Source of the DNA: Roseovarius nanhaiticus
Lineage (GTDB): Bacteria > Pseudomonadota > Alphaproteobacteria > Rhodobacterales > Rhodobacteraceae
NCBI RefSeq assembly: GCF_900156535.1
Contig: NZ_FTNV01000001.1
Coordinates: 1-64,000, forward strand
Direction: 5' to 3'
DNA: 64,000 nucleotides
Under the pieces are notes generated by a model that was not told the DNA's origin, ran no database searches, and saw only the letters and a program-made list of their open reading frames with translations. Below are positions 20,423 to 28,911 of the stretch, piece by piece. A program made the position numbers and the translations under genes. Within the stretch, counting starts at the first letter, position 1; each line of letters begins with the position of its first letter.

Positions 20423-20557
20423 TGCATTTCCTTTCCTGCGTGTGAACCTATTGGCCAGCCAACGCAGAGCATCGGCGCCTCGTTCCATCCGGTCCGCCGC
20501 TTGCCTGTGCGGCGCCATGGCCCTATTGAGCGGTTGGCGCAAGAACGGGAGAGCGGC

Positions 20558-21820
20558 ATGAATATCTTGATCCTCGGCAGCGGCGGGCGCGAGCACAGTC
20601 TGGCCTGGGCCGTCCTGCAGAATCCCAAATGCGACCGGCTGATCGTGGCGCCGGGCAATGCGGGCATCAACGCAATCGCCGAATGCGCGACTCTCGACAT
20701 CATGGACCCAGGCGCAGTCATGACCTTTGCCGAGGAAGAAGCGATCGACTTCGTCATCGTCGGCCCCGAGGCACCGCTGGCCGCCGGTGTAGCCGACCGC
20801 CTGCGCGAGGCCGGCATCCTGACGTTTGGCCCCTCCGCCGCCGCCGCGCAGCTGGAGGCATCGAAAAGCTTTACCAAGGAAATCTGCGACGTCGCGAATG
20901 CGCCCACCGCCGCTTACGGCCATTTCACCGATGCCGCCGCCGCGCGCGATTATGTCGCGGCCCAAGGCGCGCCCATCGTGATCAAGGCCGACGGCCTTGC
21001 CGCGGGTAAGGGCGTGATCATCGCCGAGACGGTAGCCGAGGCACATGCCGCCATCGACGACATGTTCGGCGGCGCCTTTGGCGGCGCGGGCGCCGAGGTG
21101 GTGATCGAAGAGTTCATGGAGGGCGAGGAAGCGTCGCTCTTCGTGCTGTGCGACGGGGCGAACATCCTCTCCATCGGCTCGGCGCAGGATCACAAGCGCG
21201 TCGGCGAAGGCGACACCGGCCCCAACACGGGCGGCATGGGCGCCTATTCCCCTGCCCCCGTCCTGACGCCCGAGATCGAGGCGCTTGCGATGGACCGCAT
21301 CGTGCGCCCCTGCGTCGAGGAAATGGCCCGTCGCGGCACGCCCTTTCAGGGGGTGCTCTATGCGGGACTGATGATCAAAGACGGCCAGCCCCGCCTTGTG
21401 GAATACAACGTGCGCTTCGGCGATCCCGAATGCCAGGTGCTGATGATGCGCCTTGGCGCACAGGCGTTTGACCTGATGCATGCGGCGGCCGAGGGGCGGC
21501 TGGACAGCGCCCAGGTCAACTGGGCTGACGATCACGCGCTGACGGTGGTCATGGCCGCCGAGGGCTATCCCGGCGACTATGCCAAGGGGAGCGTGATCGG
21601 TGGGCTGGAGGCGTGCCCTGCCGACAGTTTCAACATGGTATTCCACGCGGGCACCGCGGCCAAGGATGGCAAGATCACCGCATCGGGTGGACGCGTTCTG
21701 AACGTGACCGCGCGCGGCGCAACCCTGCGCGAGGCGGCGGATCGCGCCTATGGCATGGTGGACCGTATCGACTGGCCCGAGGGCTTTTGCCGCCGCGATA
21801 TCGGATGGCGGGCGCTCTAG
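20558..21820 (+). CDS. purD: Phosphoribosylamine-glycine ligase (GAR synthetase)
   Basis: A 420-residue ATP-grasp ligase for the second step of purine synthesis. MNILILGSGGREHSLAWA is the classic N-terminus; the ATP-grasp core includes IVIKADGLAAGKGVI and VIEEFMEGEEASLF, and GGMGAYSPAP and LVEYNVRFGDPECQ give the substrate and metal sites. The ATG lies after GGGAGAGCGGC. The bestrophin gene starts 24 bases downstream, so they may share a transcript although no functional link is known. Confidence 0.97.
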   Translation: MNILILGSGGREHSLAWAVLQNPKCDRLIVAPGNAGINAIAECATLDIMDPGAVMTFAEEEAIDFVIVGPEAPLAAGVADRLREAGILTFGPSAAAAQLEASKSFTKEICDVANAPTAAYGHFTDAAAARDYVAAQGAPIVIKADGLAAGKGVIIAETVAEAHAAIDDMFGGAFGGAGAEVVIEEFMEGEEASLFVLCDGANILSIGSAQDHKRVGEGDTGPNTGGMGAYSPAPVLTPEIEALAMDRIVRPCVEEMARRGTPFQGVLYAGLMIKDGQPRLVEYNVRFGDPECQVLMMRLGAQAFDLMHAAAEGRLDSAQVNWADDHALTVVMAAEGYPGDYAKGSVIGGLEACPADSFNMVFHAGTAAKDGKITASGGRVLNVTARGATLREAADRAYGMVDRIDWPEGFCRRDIGWRAL

Positions 21821-21844
21821 CCGCTTTAGAGGAATACCCTTGCG

Positions 21845-22726
21845 ATGATCATCCGTGACAAGCCCGGCGTGCTACAGCTGCTCTTCTCGGTGCGGGGCTC
21901 TGTCCTGCCGCGGATCGTGCCGCGAATCGTGGTTGTCACCGGCTTTGCCGCGCTGCTGGTCTGGTTCGATACCGTCTACACCGCGCTGCCCCATCCCGAC
22001 CCGGCGCCCTTCGCCGTTTTCGGGATCGCGCTGTCGCTGTTTCTTGGCTTTCGCAACAACGCCGCGCATAATCGGTGGTGGGAGGGGCGCAAGCTTTGGG
22101 GTCAGCTGATCGCCGACATGCGAAGCCTGGCGCGAGACGTCGAGATCTTTCTGCCCGAGCAAGAAGACAGAAAAAAGGTTCTGCGCCTGGCTATCGGGTT
22201 TATCCATGCGCATCGGATCAACCTGCGCAAACTGCCCACGGCGTCGGCGCCGCGCGAGTGGCTGAGCGAGAATGATATGGCCCAGCCCCATCCGCCCTGC
22301 GCCATCTTGGACCGCATGGCCGAGACCGTGGCTCGCGCGGCGCCCGATGGTTTTGCAAGGCGCGCGCTGGCCGAGCGTCTCGCTTCGATCAGCATTGCCC
22401 AAGCCGGATGCGAGCGGATCGCGACAACGCCCTTGCCTTACGTCTATTCGCTGCTGATCTTCCGCACGACCTATCTTTACTGCGGTCTCATTCCCTTCGG
22501 ATTGATCGAGTCGGCGGGCTGGATGTCGCTGCTATTTGTGGCGATCATCGCCTATATCTTCTTCGGCCTCGCCGAAGTGACCGAAGAATTGGCGCATCCC
22601 TTCGGCGAGACGGTGAATGGTCTGTCCCTGGATGCAATGTGCCGCACCATCGAAATCAGCCTCGCGCCCCATCTGGACATACCCGCCCCGGCCCCCAAGA
22701 AGGCCGAGCGCTTCTATCTGAGCTAA
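21845..22726 (+). CDS. Bestrophin family (UPF0187) ion channel
   Basis: A 293-residue membrane protein of the bacterial bestrophin family (YneE/Bestrophin PF01062). It opens with MIIRDKPGVLQLLFSVRGSV and has two hydrophobic segments at about residues 22-65, including the LSLFLGFRNNAAHNRWWEGR signature, and two more at about 200-245. The C-terminal stretch EVTEELAHPFGETVNGL is also conserved. Bacterial homologues form pentameric cation-selective channels. It starts 24 bases after purD. Confidence 0.92.
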   Translation: MIIRDKPGVLQLLFSVRGSVLPRIVPRIVVVTGFAALLVWFDTVYTALPHPDPAPFAVFGIALSLFLGFRNNAAHNRWWEGRKLWGQLIADMRSLARDVEIFLPEQEDRKKVLRLAIGFIHAHRINLRKLPTASAPREWLSENDMAQPHPPCAILDRMAETVARAAPDGFARRALAERLASISIAQAGCERIATTPLPYVYSLLIFRTTYLYCGLIPFGLIESAGWMSLLFVAIIAYIFFGLAEVTEELAHPFGETVNGLSLDAMCRTIEISLAPHLDIPAPAPKKAERFYLS

Positions 22727-22855
22727 ATCGCCCTGGCAAAGGCAAGGAGGCTGGCGCCCATCGGCAAAGCAGTCCGTCTCGCAGAAATCGGCGCCGCCGG
22801 GTGCCGCCCGGCCACCCAGAGGCACGGCAACAGCCACGCGCGGCGGGCGAGGCAT

Positions 22856-22887
22856 GACAAGGGGCGCGCGAGGAGACGCCGCGCCCC
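22856..22887 (-). terminator. Possible terminator after the ferredoxin gene
   Basis: The arm GGGGCGCG (22861-22868) pairs with CGCGCCCC (22880-22887) around an 11-base loop, 8 bases past the ferredoxin stop. On the minus strand TTGTC follows, so the T run is poor. It may serve both convergent genes. Confidence 0.45.
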
Positions 22888-22895
22888 GATCGTGA

Positions 22896-23255
<360 letters not shown>

Positions 23256-23328
23256 CTAGCTTTCATGCCGCGCCCAGACCAGAGGATTCGCGCGTATCAT
23301 GAGGAAAGAGTTGCTTGGCGCATCATAT

Positions 23329-23343
23329 GTTCTATTTATGTTC
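23329..23343 (+). promoter_or_regulatory. LexA (SOS) box, GTTC-N7-GTTC
   Basis: GTTC (23329-23332), seven bases, GTTC (23340-23343) is an exact match to the direct-repeat LexA operator known from Rhodobacter and other alphaproteobacteria. It ends two bases before the ATG of the DnaE2-like OB-fold gene, so LexA bound here would block its promoter or transcript start. Confidence 0.75.
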
Positions 23344-23345
23344 GC

Positions 23346-23750
23346 ATGCAGAATCACGCACAAGCCACAGCTGAGGCACGCAATGCCAGGCCATCCAATG
23401 ACTGGCCGCGCCCGCCCTCGGCCCTGGTCGCCGCGCGGCTGGGTCAGCCGCCCACCGGTGCAATGGTGACGGTGGCGGGTCTGGTCATCCTGCGCCAGCG
23501 GCCCGGCACGGCCAAGGGGGTGATCTTTCTCACGCTCGAGGACGAGACCGGAGTGATCAACGTAATCGTCTGGCGCAAGATGTACGAAGCGTTCCGCCGC
23601 GCCGTGATCTCTGGGCGCCTTCTGCGCGTGACCGGGCGGGTGCAGCGCGACCACGGCGTCACCCATGTGATAGCCGAACGGATCGAGGATATCTCGGACA
23701 TGCTGGACAGTCTGCTTGCGCCAGAGCCAAGGCCCGAGCCAGAGCCCTAG
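23346..23750 (+). CDS. DnaE2 (ImuC) C-terminal OB-fold remnant, SOS-box linked
   Basis: A 134-residue protein whose residues about 35-115 match only the C-terminal OB-fold of the error-prone polymerase DnaE2/ImuC: VTVAGLVILRQRPGTAKGVI, LEDETGVINVIVW and VTHVIAERIEDIS are hallmark strings. The PHP, palm, fingers and thumb (about 950 residues) are absent, and no imuA or imuB is nearby. The first 28 residues do not look like DnaE2, and a Pro/Glu tail ends the protein. The ATG lies two bases after a perfect LexA box with no clear Shine-Dalgarno, suggesting a leaderless or weak start. It may be a deletion remnant of an imu operon or a domesticated ssDNA-binding protein. The frame is open and undamaged. 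Confidence 0.8.
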   Translation: MQNHAQATAEARNARPSNDWPRPPSALVAARLGQPPTGAMVTVAGLVILRQRPGTAKGVIFLTLEDETGVINVIVWRKMYEAFRRAVISGRLLRVTGRVQRDHGVTHVIAERIEDISDMLDSLLAPEPRPEPEP

Positions 23751-23863
23751 CGACCGAGCTCCGCCGAATGGGCGCCGCACGATGCCGCGATCTTTCCCGC
23801 GCATGCAAAAGGGGCTATTGTCGCGCGAAATACGGCATCAGACCGCCAACCGAGGCACGTGCA

Positions 23864-24379
23864 TTGATCCTTCGCCCACTTTCCTTGCTGGCTGTCATGG
23901 CGCTGGCCTCTTGCGGCGCGACCGTTCCCGGCGCCGGAGAGCCCAACCTGATACAGACCTTGGCCGAGGCGCCGCCGGGCGCCGCGCCAGGCACATGCTG
24001 GGGCAAGGTCGTCACGCCAGCCGTCATCGAGACCGTGACGGACCAGATCCTTGTACAACCGCCAGACATTCTGGCGGACGGAACCGTGCGCGCGCCCGGC
24101 GTTTACAAAACCGAAATGCGCCAGCAAATCGTAACAGAGCGGCAGGTCACATGGTTCGAAACACCCTGTCCCGCCGACCTGACCCCCGATTTTGTCAGCT
24201 CACTGCAAAGGGCGCTAAAGGCGCGCACGCTCTACCGAGGCGCGATTACCGGCGACATGGATGCGCGCACACGCGCAGCGGTGCGCAAATACCAACAGCC
24301 CGAGGGGCTGGACAGCGGAATTCTGTCACTGGCCGCCGCGCGCCGCCTTGGCCTGGTCGCGGTCGACCTGCCCGAATAG
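23864..24379 (+). CDS. Lipoprotein with peptidoglycan-binding domain
   Basis: A 171-residue protein started at a TTG that lies 8 bases after GAGG; longer frames from 23768 lack such a site and would bury the signal peptide. Residues 1-17 (ILRPLSLLAVMALASC) form a signal peptide with the lipobox LASC, so it should be lipidated and, lacking an obvious retention signal, placed in a membrane facing the periplasm. Residues about 115-170 (FVSSLQRALKARTLYRG through ARRLGLV) match the PF01471 peptidoglycan-binding fold. It probably tethers the envelope to the cell wall or senses it. Confidence 0.8.
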   Translation: MILRPLSLLAVMALASCGATVPGAGEPNLIQTLAEAPPGAAPGTCWGKVVTPAVIETVTDQILVQPPDILADGTVRAPGVYKTEMRQQIVTERQVTWFETPCPADLTPDFVSSLQRALKARTLYRGAITGDMDARTRAAVRKYQQPEGLDSGILSLAAARRLGLVAVDLPE

Positions 24380-24400
24380 CCCGGCGCGCAGGCAGGTCGA

Positions 24401-24802
24401 TCAGCCGATCGCGCGAGCGATGGCGACGCCTGCCGTCGCAGATGTGCCCGTGAGGAATGTGCCCCAGGTAAAGTCGGTCGCCACCATCCGCCACGTCCAA
24501 TCCTTGAGCGTCGCAAGATTGGTGAACTCGTAGGTGCCGTAAGCCATTGCGCCGATCAGCGCGCCAGAGGCAAAGACCCAAAGCAGGGATTTGTCAGCCT
24601 GCATAGCGGGCCAGCTGACAAACCACAAAAGCACGCCAACGTAGAACGCATAGAACACAACAGCCGGACCGATGCGCGGGCTATCCAGCAAAAGCGGCGC
24701 GATGTCCTTCTCGAACGTGGGTTTGATCAGGTTCGTCAGCGCGATGTAGTCGAGGCCCAGAAAAACCGCGAAAGTGGCGACATATAGGATGAGAAGGGTC
24801 AT
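24401..24802 (-). CDS. DUF2177 family membrane protein
   Basis: A 133-residue inner-membrane protein with four predicted hydrophobic segments (starting LLILYVATFAVFLGLDYIAL). The YGTYEFTNLATLKDWTW motif near residues 88-105 is the mark of DUF2177. Function is unknown; relatives are common in marine alphaproteobacteria and near photolyase or desaturase genes, which is not the case here. It is convergent with the lipoprotein gene, the stops being 22 bases apart. Confidence 0.88.
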   Translation of the reverse strand: MTLLILYVATFAVFLGLDYIALTNLIKPTFEKDIAPLLLDSPRIGPAVVFYAFYVGVLLWFVSWPAMQADKSLLWVFASGALIGAMAYGTYEFTNLATLKDWTWRMVATDFTWGTFLTGTSATAGVAIARAIG

Positions 24803-24868
24803 GCAATGCTCCGTTTGCTTTGACCTCCAACGCCGGGCGCGCCCTATTGGTTCAGGCGCTTTGCGGCG

Positions 24869-25969
24869 CTAGACGATCCCCCCGTCGATCAGCCGCTGGG
24901 CAAGTGCCGCATATGCAGCGGCTGCCGGGCCATCCCCTGCGGCAATGGGCGTGCCGGAATCCCCTGCCATGCGCGTGTCGAGATCGATGGGCAGCGAGCC
25001 GAGGAAAGGCAGGCCCATCTTTTCGGCCTCGGCCTTGACCCCGCCATGGCCGAAAATCTGCGCCTCATGCCCGCATTCGGGGCAGACATAGGTGCTCATG
25101 TTCTCGATCATGCCCAGGATTGGCGTTTTCAGGGTGCTGAACATGTCCATCGCCTTGCGCGCATCCAAGAGCGCCACGTCCTGCGGGGTCGAGACGATGA
25201 TGGCGCCCGACGGCTCGGCCTTTTGGCAGAGCGTCAGTTGCACGTCGCCAGTGCCGGGCGGTAGATCGACGATCAGCACGTCCAGCTCGCCCCATTGCAC
25301 CTGGCTGATCATCTGCTGCAGCGCCCCCATCAACATCGGGCCGCGCCAGACGACCGCCTTGGCCGGATCCAGCATAAGACCGATGGACATAAGCGTGACG
25401 CCATGCGCGTGCAGTGGCTCGATCGTCTTGCCATCGGGGCTGGCGGGGCGTTTGCTTACGCCCATCATGCGCGGCTGGCTGGGCCCGTAGATATCCGCAT
25501 CCAAGAGGCCCACCTTCTTGCCCGCCCGCGCCAGCGCGACGGCAAGGTTGGAGGACACGGTGGACTTGCCCACGCCACCCTTGCCCGAACCAACGGCAAC
25601 AATGGACTTGACGCTGGCCGGCTTCATCGAGCCTTCCTGCGGCTTGGGGTGTCCGCCGATCTTCAGACTGGGCGGCTCCTGACCTTGCCCGCTGCCGGGC
25701 CGCGGCGGCGCTTTGGCCGAGGGCGCGTGGGCCGTCAGCGCGGCCGAGACGCGGGTCACACCGGGCATCTCCGCAACGGCCCGCTCGGCGGCGGCGCGCA
25801 CGCCTTCGATTTGGCGGGCGATCTCGGGCGTCGGCGCCTCGATCACGAAGCGCACCTCGCCGCCCTCGACGCTGAGCGCGCGTACCCAGTCGCGCGACAT
25901 CAGACTGCCCCCGTCCGGTAGCTCGATCTTGTTCAGCCGAGCCTCGATATCGCTGCGCGTTACGGCCAT
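24869..25969 (-). CDS. apbC: Mrp/ApbC iron-sulfur cluster carrier ATPase
   Basis: A 366-residue P-loop ATPase of the Mrp/NBP35 family that carries [4Fe-4S] clusters to target proteins. The N-terminal DUF59/MIP18-like domain (about 1-90) is followed by a Pro/Gly linker and the ParA-type ATPase with the deviant Walker [28 protein letters not shown], and the cluster-binding CPEC pair in [11 protein letters not shown]. This is the standard arrangement of bacterial Mrp. It is separated from the DUF2177 gene by 66 bases. Confidence 0.95.
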   Translation of the reverse strand: MAVTRSDIEARLNKIELPDGGSLMSRDWVRALSVEGGEVRFVIEAPTPEIARQIEGVRAAAERAVAEMPGVTRVSAALTAHAPSAKAPPRPGSGQGQEPPSLKIGGHPKPQEGSMKPASVKSIVAVGSGKGGVGKSTVSSNLAVALARAGKKVGLLDADIYGPSQPRMMGVSKRPASPDGKTIEPLHAHGVTLMSIGLMLDPAKAVVWRGPMLMGALQQMISQVQWGELDVLIVDLPPGTGDVQLTLCQKAEPSGAIIVSTPQDVALLDARKAMDMFSTLKTPILGMIENMSTYVCPECGHEAQIFGHGGVKAEAEKMGLPFLGSLPIDLDTRMAGDSGTPIAAGDGPAAAAYAALAQRLIDGGIV

Positions 25970-26124
25970 GGTGCCCCTCCTTGAATGTGATGGCTCATAG
26001 GTGGCGATTTTAACGGCATGGGCAAGGGCGATCCCGGAAAGCGCGGAAAAACCTGAGGAATTCCTGACGCTAGGTCAGCTTTACGTATGCATTTGCTGCA
26101 TAGCAGCATTGCCCCTGAACAGGA

Positions 26125-26152
26125 TTGTGCAACTGCAGCAAAAGCCTAATTA
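26125..26152 (+). promoter_or_regulatory. Candidate promoter of DUF1127 gene and cuckoo RNA
   Basis: TTGTGC (26125-26130), a 16-base spacer and TAATTA (26147-26152) form a plausible sigma-70-type promoter about 105 bases before the DUF1127 ATG. A nearby upstream inverted repeat GCTGC-ATA-GCAGC could be an operator. In Rhodobacter the equivalent unit uses heat-shock sigma factors, and I do not see a clear match to those here. Confidence 0.35.
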
Positions 26153-26257
26153 AGGGCTATAACGAATTGAGGCCGCAGCACAGGCCGGGATTTCAAGCAG
26201 GGCATTCTACAAGCCCCACCGGACAGCGGCACCCAAACGAAGACGAAGGAACACGAG

Positions 26258-26485
26258 ATGAGCTACACATCGCACGCACATGCAGGCCGCGCCACCGCTG
26301 GCCACACGCTGTCCGCCGCCTTTGGCGACATGAAAAACAAGATTGCCCGCCGCCGCGCCTACCGCCAGACGGTCAATGCGCTGTCGGATCTGTCGGATCA
26401 CGAGTTGGCCGATCTGGGCCTGAGCCGCAGCACCATCCCCAGCCATGCATGGCAGGCCGTCTACGGCACGCGCCACAAGGGCTGA
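26258..26485 (+). CDS. DUF1127 small protein (CcaF1-like)
   Basis: A 75-residue basic protein. The C-terminal half, RRRAYRQTVNALSDLSDHEL followed by ADLGLSRSTIP, is the DUF1127 (YjiS-like) domain. In Rhodobacter sphaeroides a DUF1127 protein, CcaF1, is co-transcribed with the CcsR sRNAs, binds RNA and affects their maturation. Here two hairpins with CCTCCTCCC loops follow within 50 bases, so the same unit is present. An ACGAAGGAACACGAG ribosome site precedes the ATG. Confidence 0.9.
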   Translation: MSYTSHAHAGRATAGHTLSAAFGDMKNKIARRRAYRQTVNALSDLSDHELADLGLSRSTIPSHAWQAVYGTRHKG

Positions 26486-26531
26486 GTGCAGAGCACATAG
26501 AATCCTGCCGCGACAAACTCAGCGGCAACCG

Positions 26532-26612
26532 AGTTCCGGATATTTCCCTCCTCCCTGAGATATCCGGTCATGGCGGCGGTCCCTCTCCTCCTCCCTGGGG
26601 GCCGCCGCTCAA
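26532..26612 (+). ncRNA. Cuckoo-type sRNA (CcsR family) with two CCTCCTCCC hairpins
   Basis: Hairpin 1: CCGGATAT (26536-26543) pairs with ATATCCGG (26560-26567), and its loop holds CCTCCTCCC (26547-26555). Hairpin 2: GCGGCGG (26573-26579) pairs with CCGCCGC (26602-26608), and its loop also holds CCTCCTCCC (26587-26595). Two stem-loops with this anti-Shine-Dalgarno-like loop directly downstream of a DUF1127 gene define the alphaproteobacterial cuckoo RNAs such as CcsR1-4, which act in stress control of C1 metabolism and oxidative stress. Only one copy is present, against four in Rhodobacter sphaeroides. Ends are approximate. Confidence 0.85.
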
Positions 26613-26644
26613 TCCATCCCCTGAGCGGGTCTGACGACATGACG

Positions 26645-26681
26645 AAACCGGCGCGCGCCACTTCAGGCGGCGCCGGTTTTT
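26645..26681 (+). terminator. Terminator of the DUF1127-cuckoo RNA transcript
   Basis: AAACCGGCGC (26645-26654) pairs with GCGCCGGTTT (26670-26679), followed by T to 26681. It is a strong Rho-independent terminator about 35 bases after the second sRNA hairpin. Confidence 0.88.
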
Positions 26682-26737
26682 GCTGTCGGGGGGATTTGAG
26701 TATTTTACTGAACAGTGAAAGGGCGGCGCGCGGCGTC

Positions 26738-27658
26738 TCAGCCTTCCCCGCCAGGGATGTTCAGCAAGTGGCGCGCGCCCCGCGCCTTGGCGAGAGCCAT
26801 CTGCTTTTGCCGCTCGCGAAAGCCGTCCTTGTCCGCCTCGGTCGTCTCATCCGTGCACAGATGGCAGGCGACACCCTGCTCGTATTCAGCGCGCTGCATA
26901 TCCTCGGGCAGGATGGGACGGCGACAGGCATAGCAGAGCAGATGGCGCCCTTCGGTCAGGCCGTGACCAACCGATACGCGGCCGTCGAAGACAAAGCATT
27001 CGCCCTGCCATGTGCTCTGCTCCGGCGGCACGTCCTCAAGGTATTTCAGGATGCCACCCTTGAGATGAAAGACATCACTGACGCCCTGCCCCAGGAGGTA
27101 GTTCGTCGACTTCTCGCAGCGGATGCCGCCGGTGCAGAACATCGCAATCCGTTTGTTATGGAAGCGGTCCTTGTTTTCCTCCCACCAGGCGGGGAAGTCC
27201 CGAAAGCTCGTCGTCTCGGGATCAATCGCGCCCTGAAACGTGCCGATGGCCACCTCGAAATCGTTGCGCGTGTCGATTACGGCAACGTCGGGCTGCGCGA
27301 TTAGATCGTTCCAATCGGCGGGGTCCACGTAATGCCCGGCGCGGGCGCGCGGATCGACGCCGGGCTGGCCCATCGTCACGATCTCGCGCTTGATCCGCAC
27401 CTTGAGACGTCCGAAGGGCTGGATCTTGCTAGTGCTTTCCTTGTGCTCAAGCGTCTCGAAACCTGGCCAGGCGCGCAAATGCGCCAGAACCGCGTCCACC
27501 CCAGCGCGTGGCCCGGCGATGGTGCCATTGACGCCCTCCTCGGCCAGGATCAGCAATCCGGTGATGCCCTGCGCCTCGCAGAGCTGTGCCAAGGGCGCCT
27601 GCCGGGCGGCAGGATCCGCAATGCGGCAGAAGTGATATAGAGCGGCGATGGTAAACAT
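26738..27658 (-). CDS. trhO: tRNA uridine(34) hydroxylase (TrhO/YceA)
   Basis: A 306-residue rhodanese-like enzyme that makes 5-hydroxyuridine at the wobble position of tRNA using oxygen. MFTIAALYHFCRIADP is the usual N-terminus; the acylphosphatase-like first domain is followed by a rhodanese domain (from about 125: VAVIDTRNDFEVAIGTF) with the active-site loop AMFCTGGIRCEKST, and a Cys-rich end (CYACRRPI and GVACHLC) that probably binds zinc. The ATG at 27658 was preferred over upstream codons that give no family sequence. Confidence 0.93.
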   Translation of the reverse strand: MFTIAALYHFCRIADPAARQAPLAQLCEAQGITGLLILAEEGVNGTIAGPRAGVDAVLAHLRAWPGFETLEHKESTSKIQPFGRLKVRIKREIVTMGQPGVDPRARAGHYVDPADWNDLIAQPDVAVIDTRNDFEVAIGTFQGAIDPETTSFRDFPAWWEENKDRFHNKRIAMFCTGGIRCEKSTNYLLGQGVSDVFHLKGGILKYLEDVPPEQSTWQGECFVFDGRVSVGHGLTEGRHLLCYACRRPILPEDMQRAEYEQGVACHLCTDETTEADKDGFRERQKQMALAKARGARHLLNIPGGEG

Positions 27659-27758
27659 GGGCGCCGGTTTAGGCCCAAGGCGCCGGGCGGACAAGACCCC
27701 TGATGTTGACGCAAGGCGCCCCGGCACCTACGCAGAGCAGTAGCCAACGGAGAGCCCC

Positions 27759-28361
27759 ATGACCCATGCCCTCATCGTCATCGACGTGCAGCGTGATTTC
27801 TGCCCCGGCGGCGCCTTGGCCGTGACCGGCGGCGACGAGATTGTCGCGCCAATCAACGCCCGTATGGCCGATTTCGGCGCCGTGATCCTGACGCAGGATT
27901 GGCACCCGGCCGGGCATTCCTCCTTTGCGTCGAGCCATCCGGGCCAGCAACCGATGGACGTAATACAGATGCCCTACGGCCCGCAGGTGCTGTGGCCCGA
28001 TCACTGTGTTCAGGGCAGCCACGGCGCCGGATTCCACGCCGCGCTGGCGACCGATGCCGCCGATCTGATCATCCGCAAAGGCCACAATCCGGCAATCGAC
28101 AGCTACTCGGCCTTTTTCGAGAACGATCACCAGACGCCCACGGGCCTGCATGGCTATCTGCAAACGCGCGGGATCACCGCGCTGACGATGGTCGGCCTTG
28201 CGCTGGATTTCTGCGTCAATTTCTCGGCGGTGGACGCCGCCAAGTTGGGCTATGACACGCGGGTCGAGACGGCGCTTTGCCGCGGGATCGATCTGAACGG
28301 CTCGATGGATGCGGCGTTGACAGGGATGCGCGGCGCGGGCGTAACGCTGGCGCAAGACTAA
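27759..28361 (+). CDS. pncA: Nicotinamidase
   Basis: A 200-residue isochorismatase-fold amidase that converts nicotinamide to nicotinate in NAD salvage. VIDVQRDFCPGGALAV has the catalytic Asp, the QDWHPAGHSSF motif the metal-binding Asp and His residues, LIIRKGHNP the catalytic Lys, and VGLALDFCV the nucleophilic Cys. Length and order are normal for PncA. It diverges from trhO and converges with the VanZ-like gene. Confidence 0.95.
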   Translation: MTHALIVIDVQRDFCPGGALAVTGGDEIVAPINARMADFGAVILTQDWHPAGHSSFASSHPGQQPMDVIQMPYGPQVLWPDHCVQGSHGAGFHAALATDAADLIIRKGHNPAIDSYSAFFENDHQTPTGLHGYLQTRGITALTMVGLALDFCVNFSAVDAAKLGYDTRVETALCRGIDLNGSMDAALTGMRGAGVTLAQD

Positions 28362-28376
28362 GCCGCCCGGTTCAGC

Positions 28377-28730
28377 CTATCCGCGCCGCAGGGTCAGCAA
28401 TCGCATGGCGAGAATCCCGGCGGCGGCACCGGCGATATCCGCCACCAGATCCGCCCATTCCGCAGCGCGGCCCACATTTGGCTGGATCAGTTCAATCACC
28501 CCGCCGAACGCGGCAGCGCCGATGAGGATGCGCAAGCCCCAGTCCGGCCGCGCATAGCCCAAAGGCAGCACGAGCAGGGCAAAACCGGCAAAATGCTGCC
28601 ACTTGTCGCTGCCTTGGGGGCCGATCGCGGGCATGCCGGGGCTGAGCGTGGCGATGGCGAGCGCAAGTGCGATCAAAACGGTGAGGAAGATCGCCCAGCG
28701 CGGCACACGGTTTTGAACGGGATCGGGCAT
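28377..28730 (-). CDS. VanZ-like small membrane protein
   Basis: A 117-residue membrane protein with four hydrophobic segments (from [18 protein letters not shown]) and the [18 protein letters not shown] stretch, in which the Asp-Lys-x-x-His-Phe motif is typical of the VanZ family. The ATG at 28730 lies 7 bases after AGAGG and is the better of two adjacent ATGs. No glycopeptide-resistance genes are near, so this is the general environmental version of the family with no assigned role. Confidence 0.8.
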   Translation of the reverse strand: MPDPVQNRVPRWAIFLTVLIALALAIATLSPGMPAIGPQGSDKWQHFAGFALLVLPLGYARPDWGLRILIGAAAFGGVIELIQPNVGRAAEWADLVADIAGAAAGILAMRLLTLRRG

Positions 28731-28911
28731 CATGAGGCCTCTGGCCAAGAAACAGGCATTGGCGGGCTTCTGCACGTCCGGGGTCTCGATGACAATACAC
28801 AGCCTCGCCATCGCGCGCCGAAATCTCTATACGGCCCGCGAAGGGTCCGCATTGCGCCGCCGCGCGCCGACGGATACCGGCAGACGCATGCTTCGAAGCG
28901 ATGAGGAACTT

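Noticed and set aside
20423..21646. Long minus-strand extension of the DJ-1/PfpI gene
   Set aside because: The extra 400 residues are antisense to purD. The good ribosome site and family start are at 20422.
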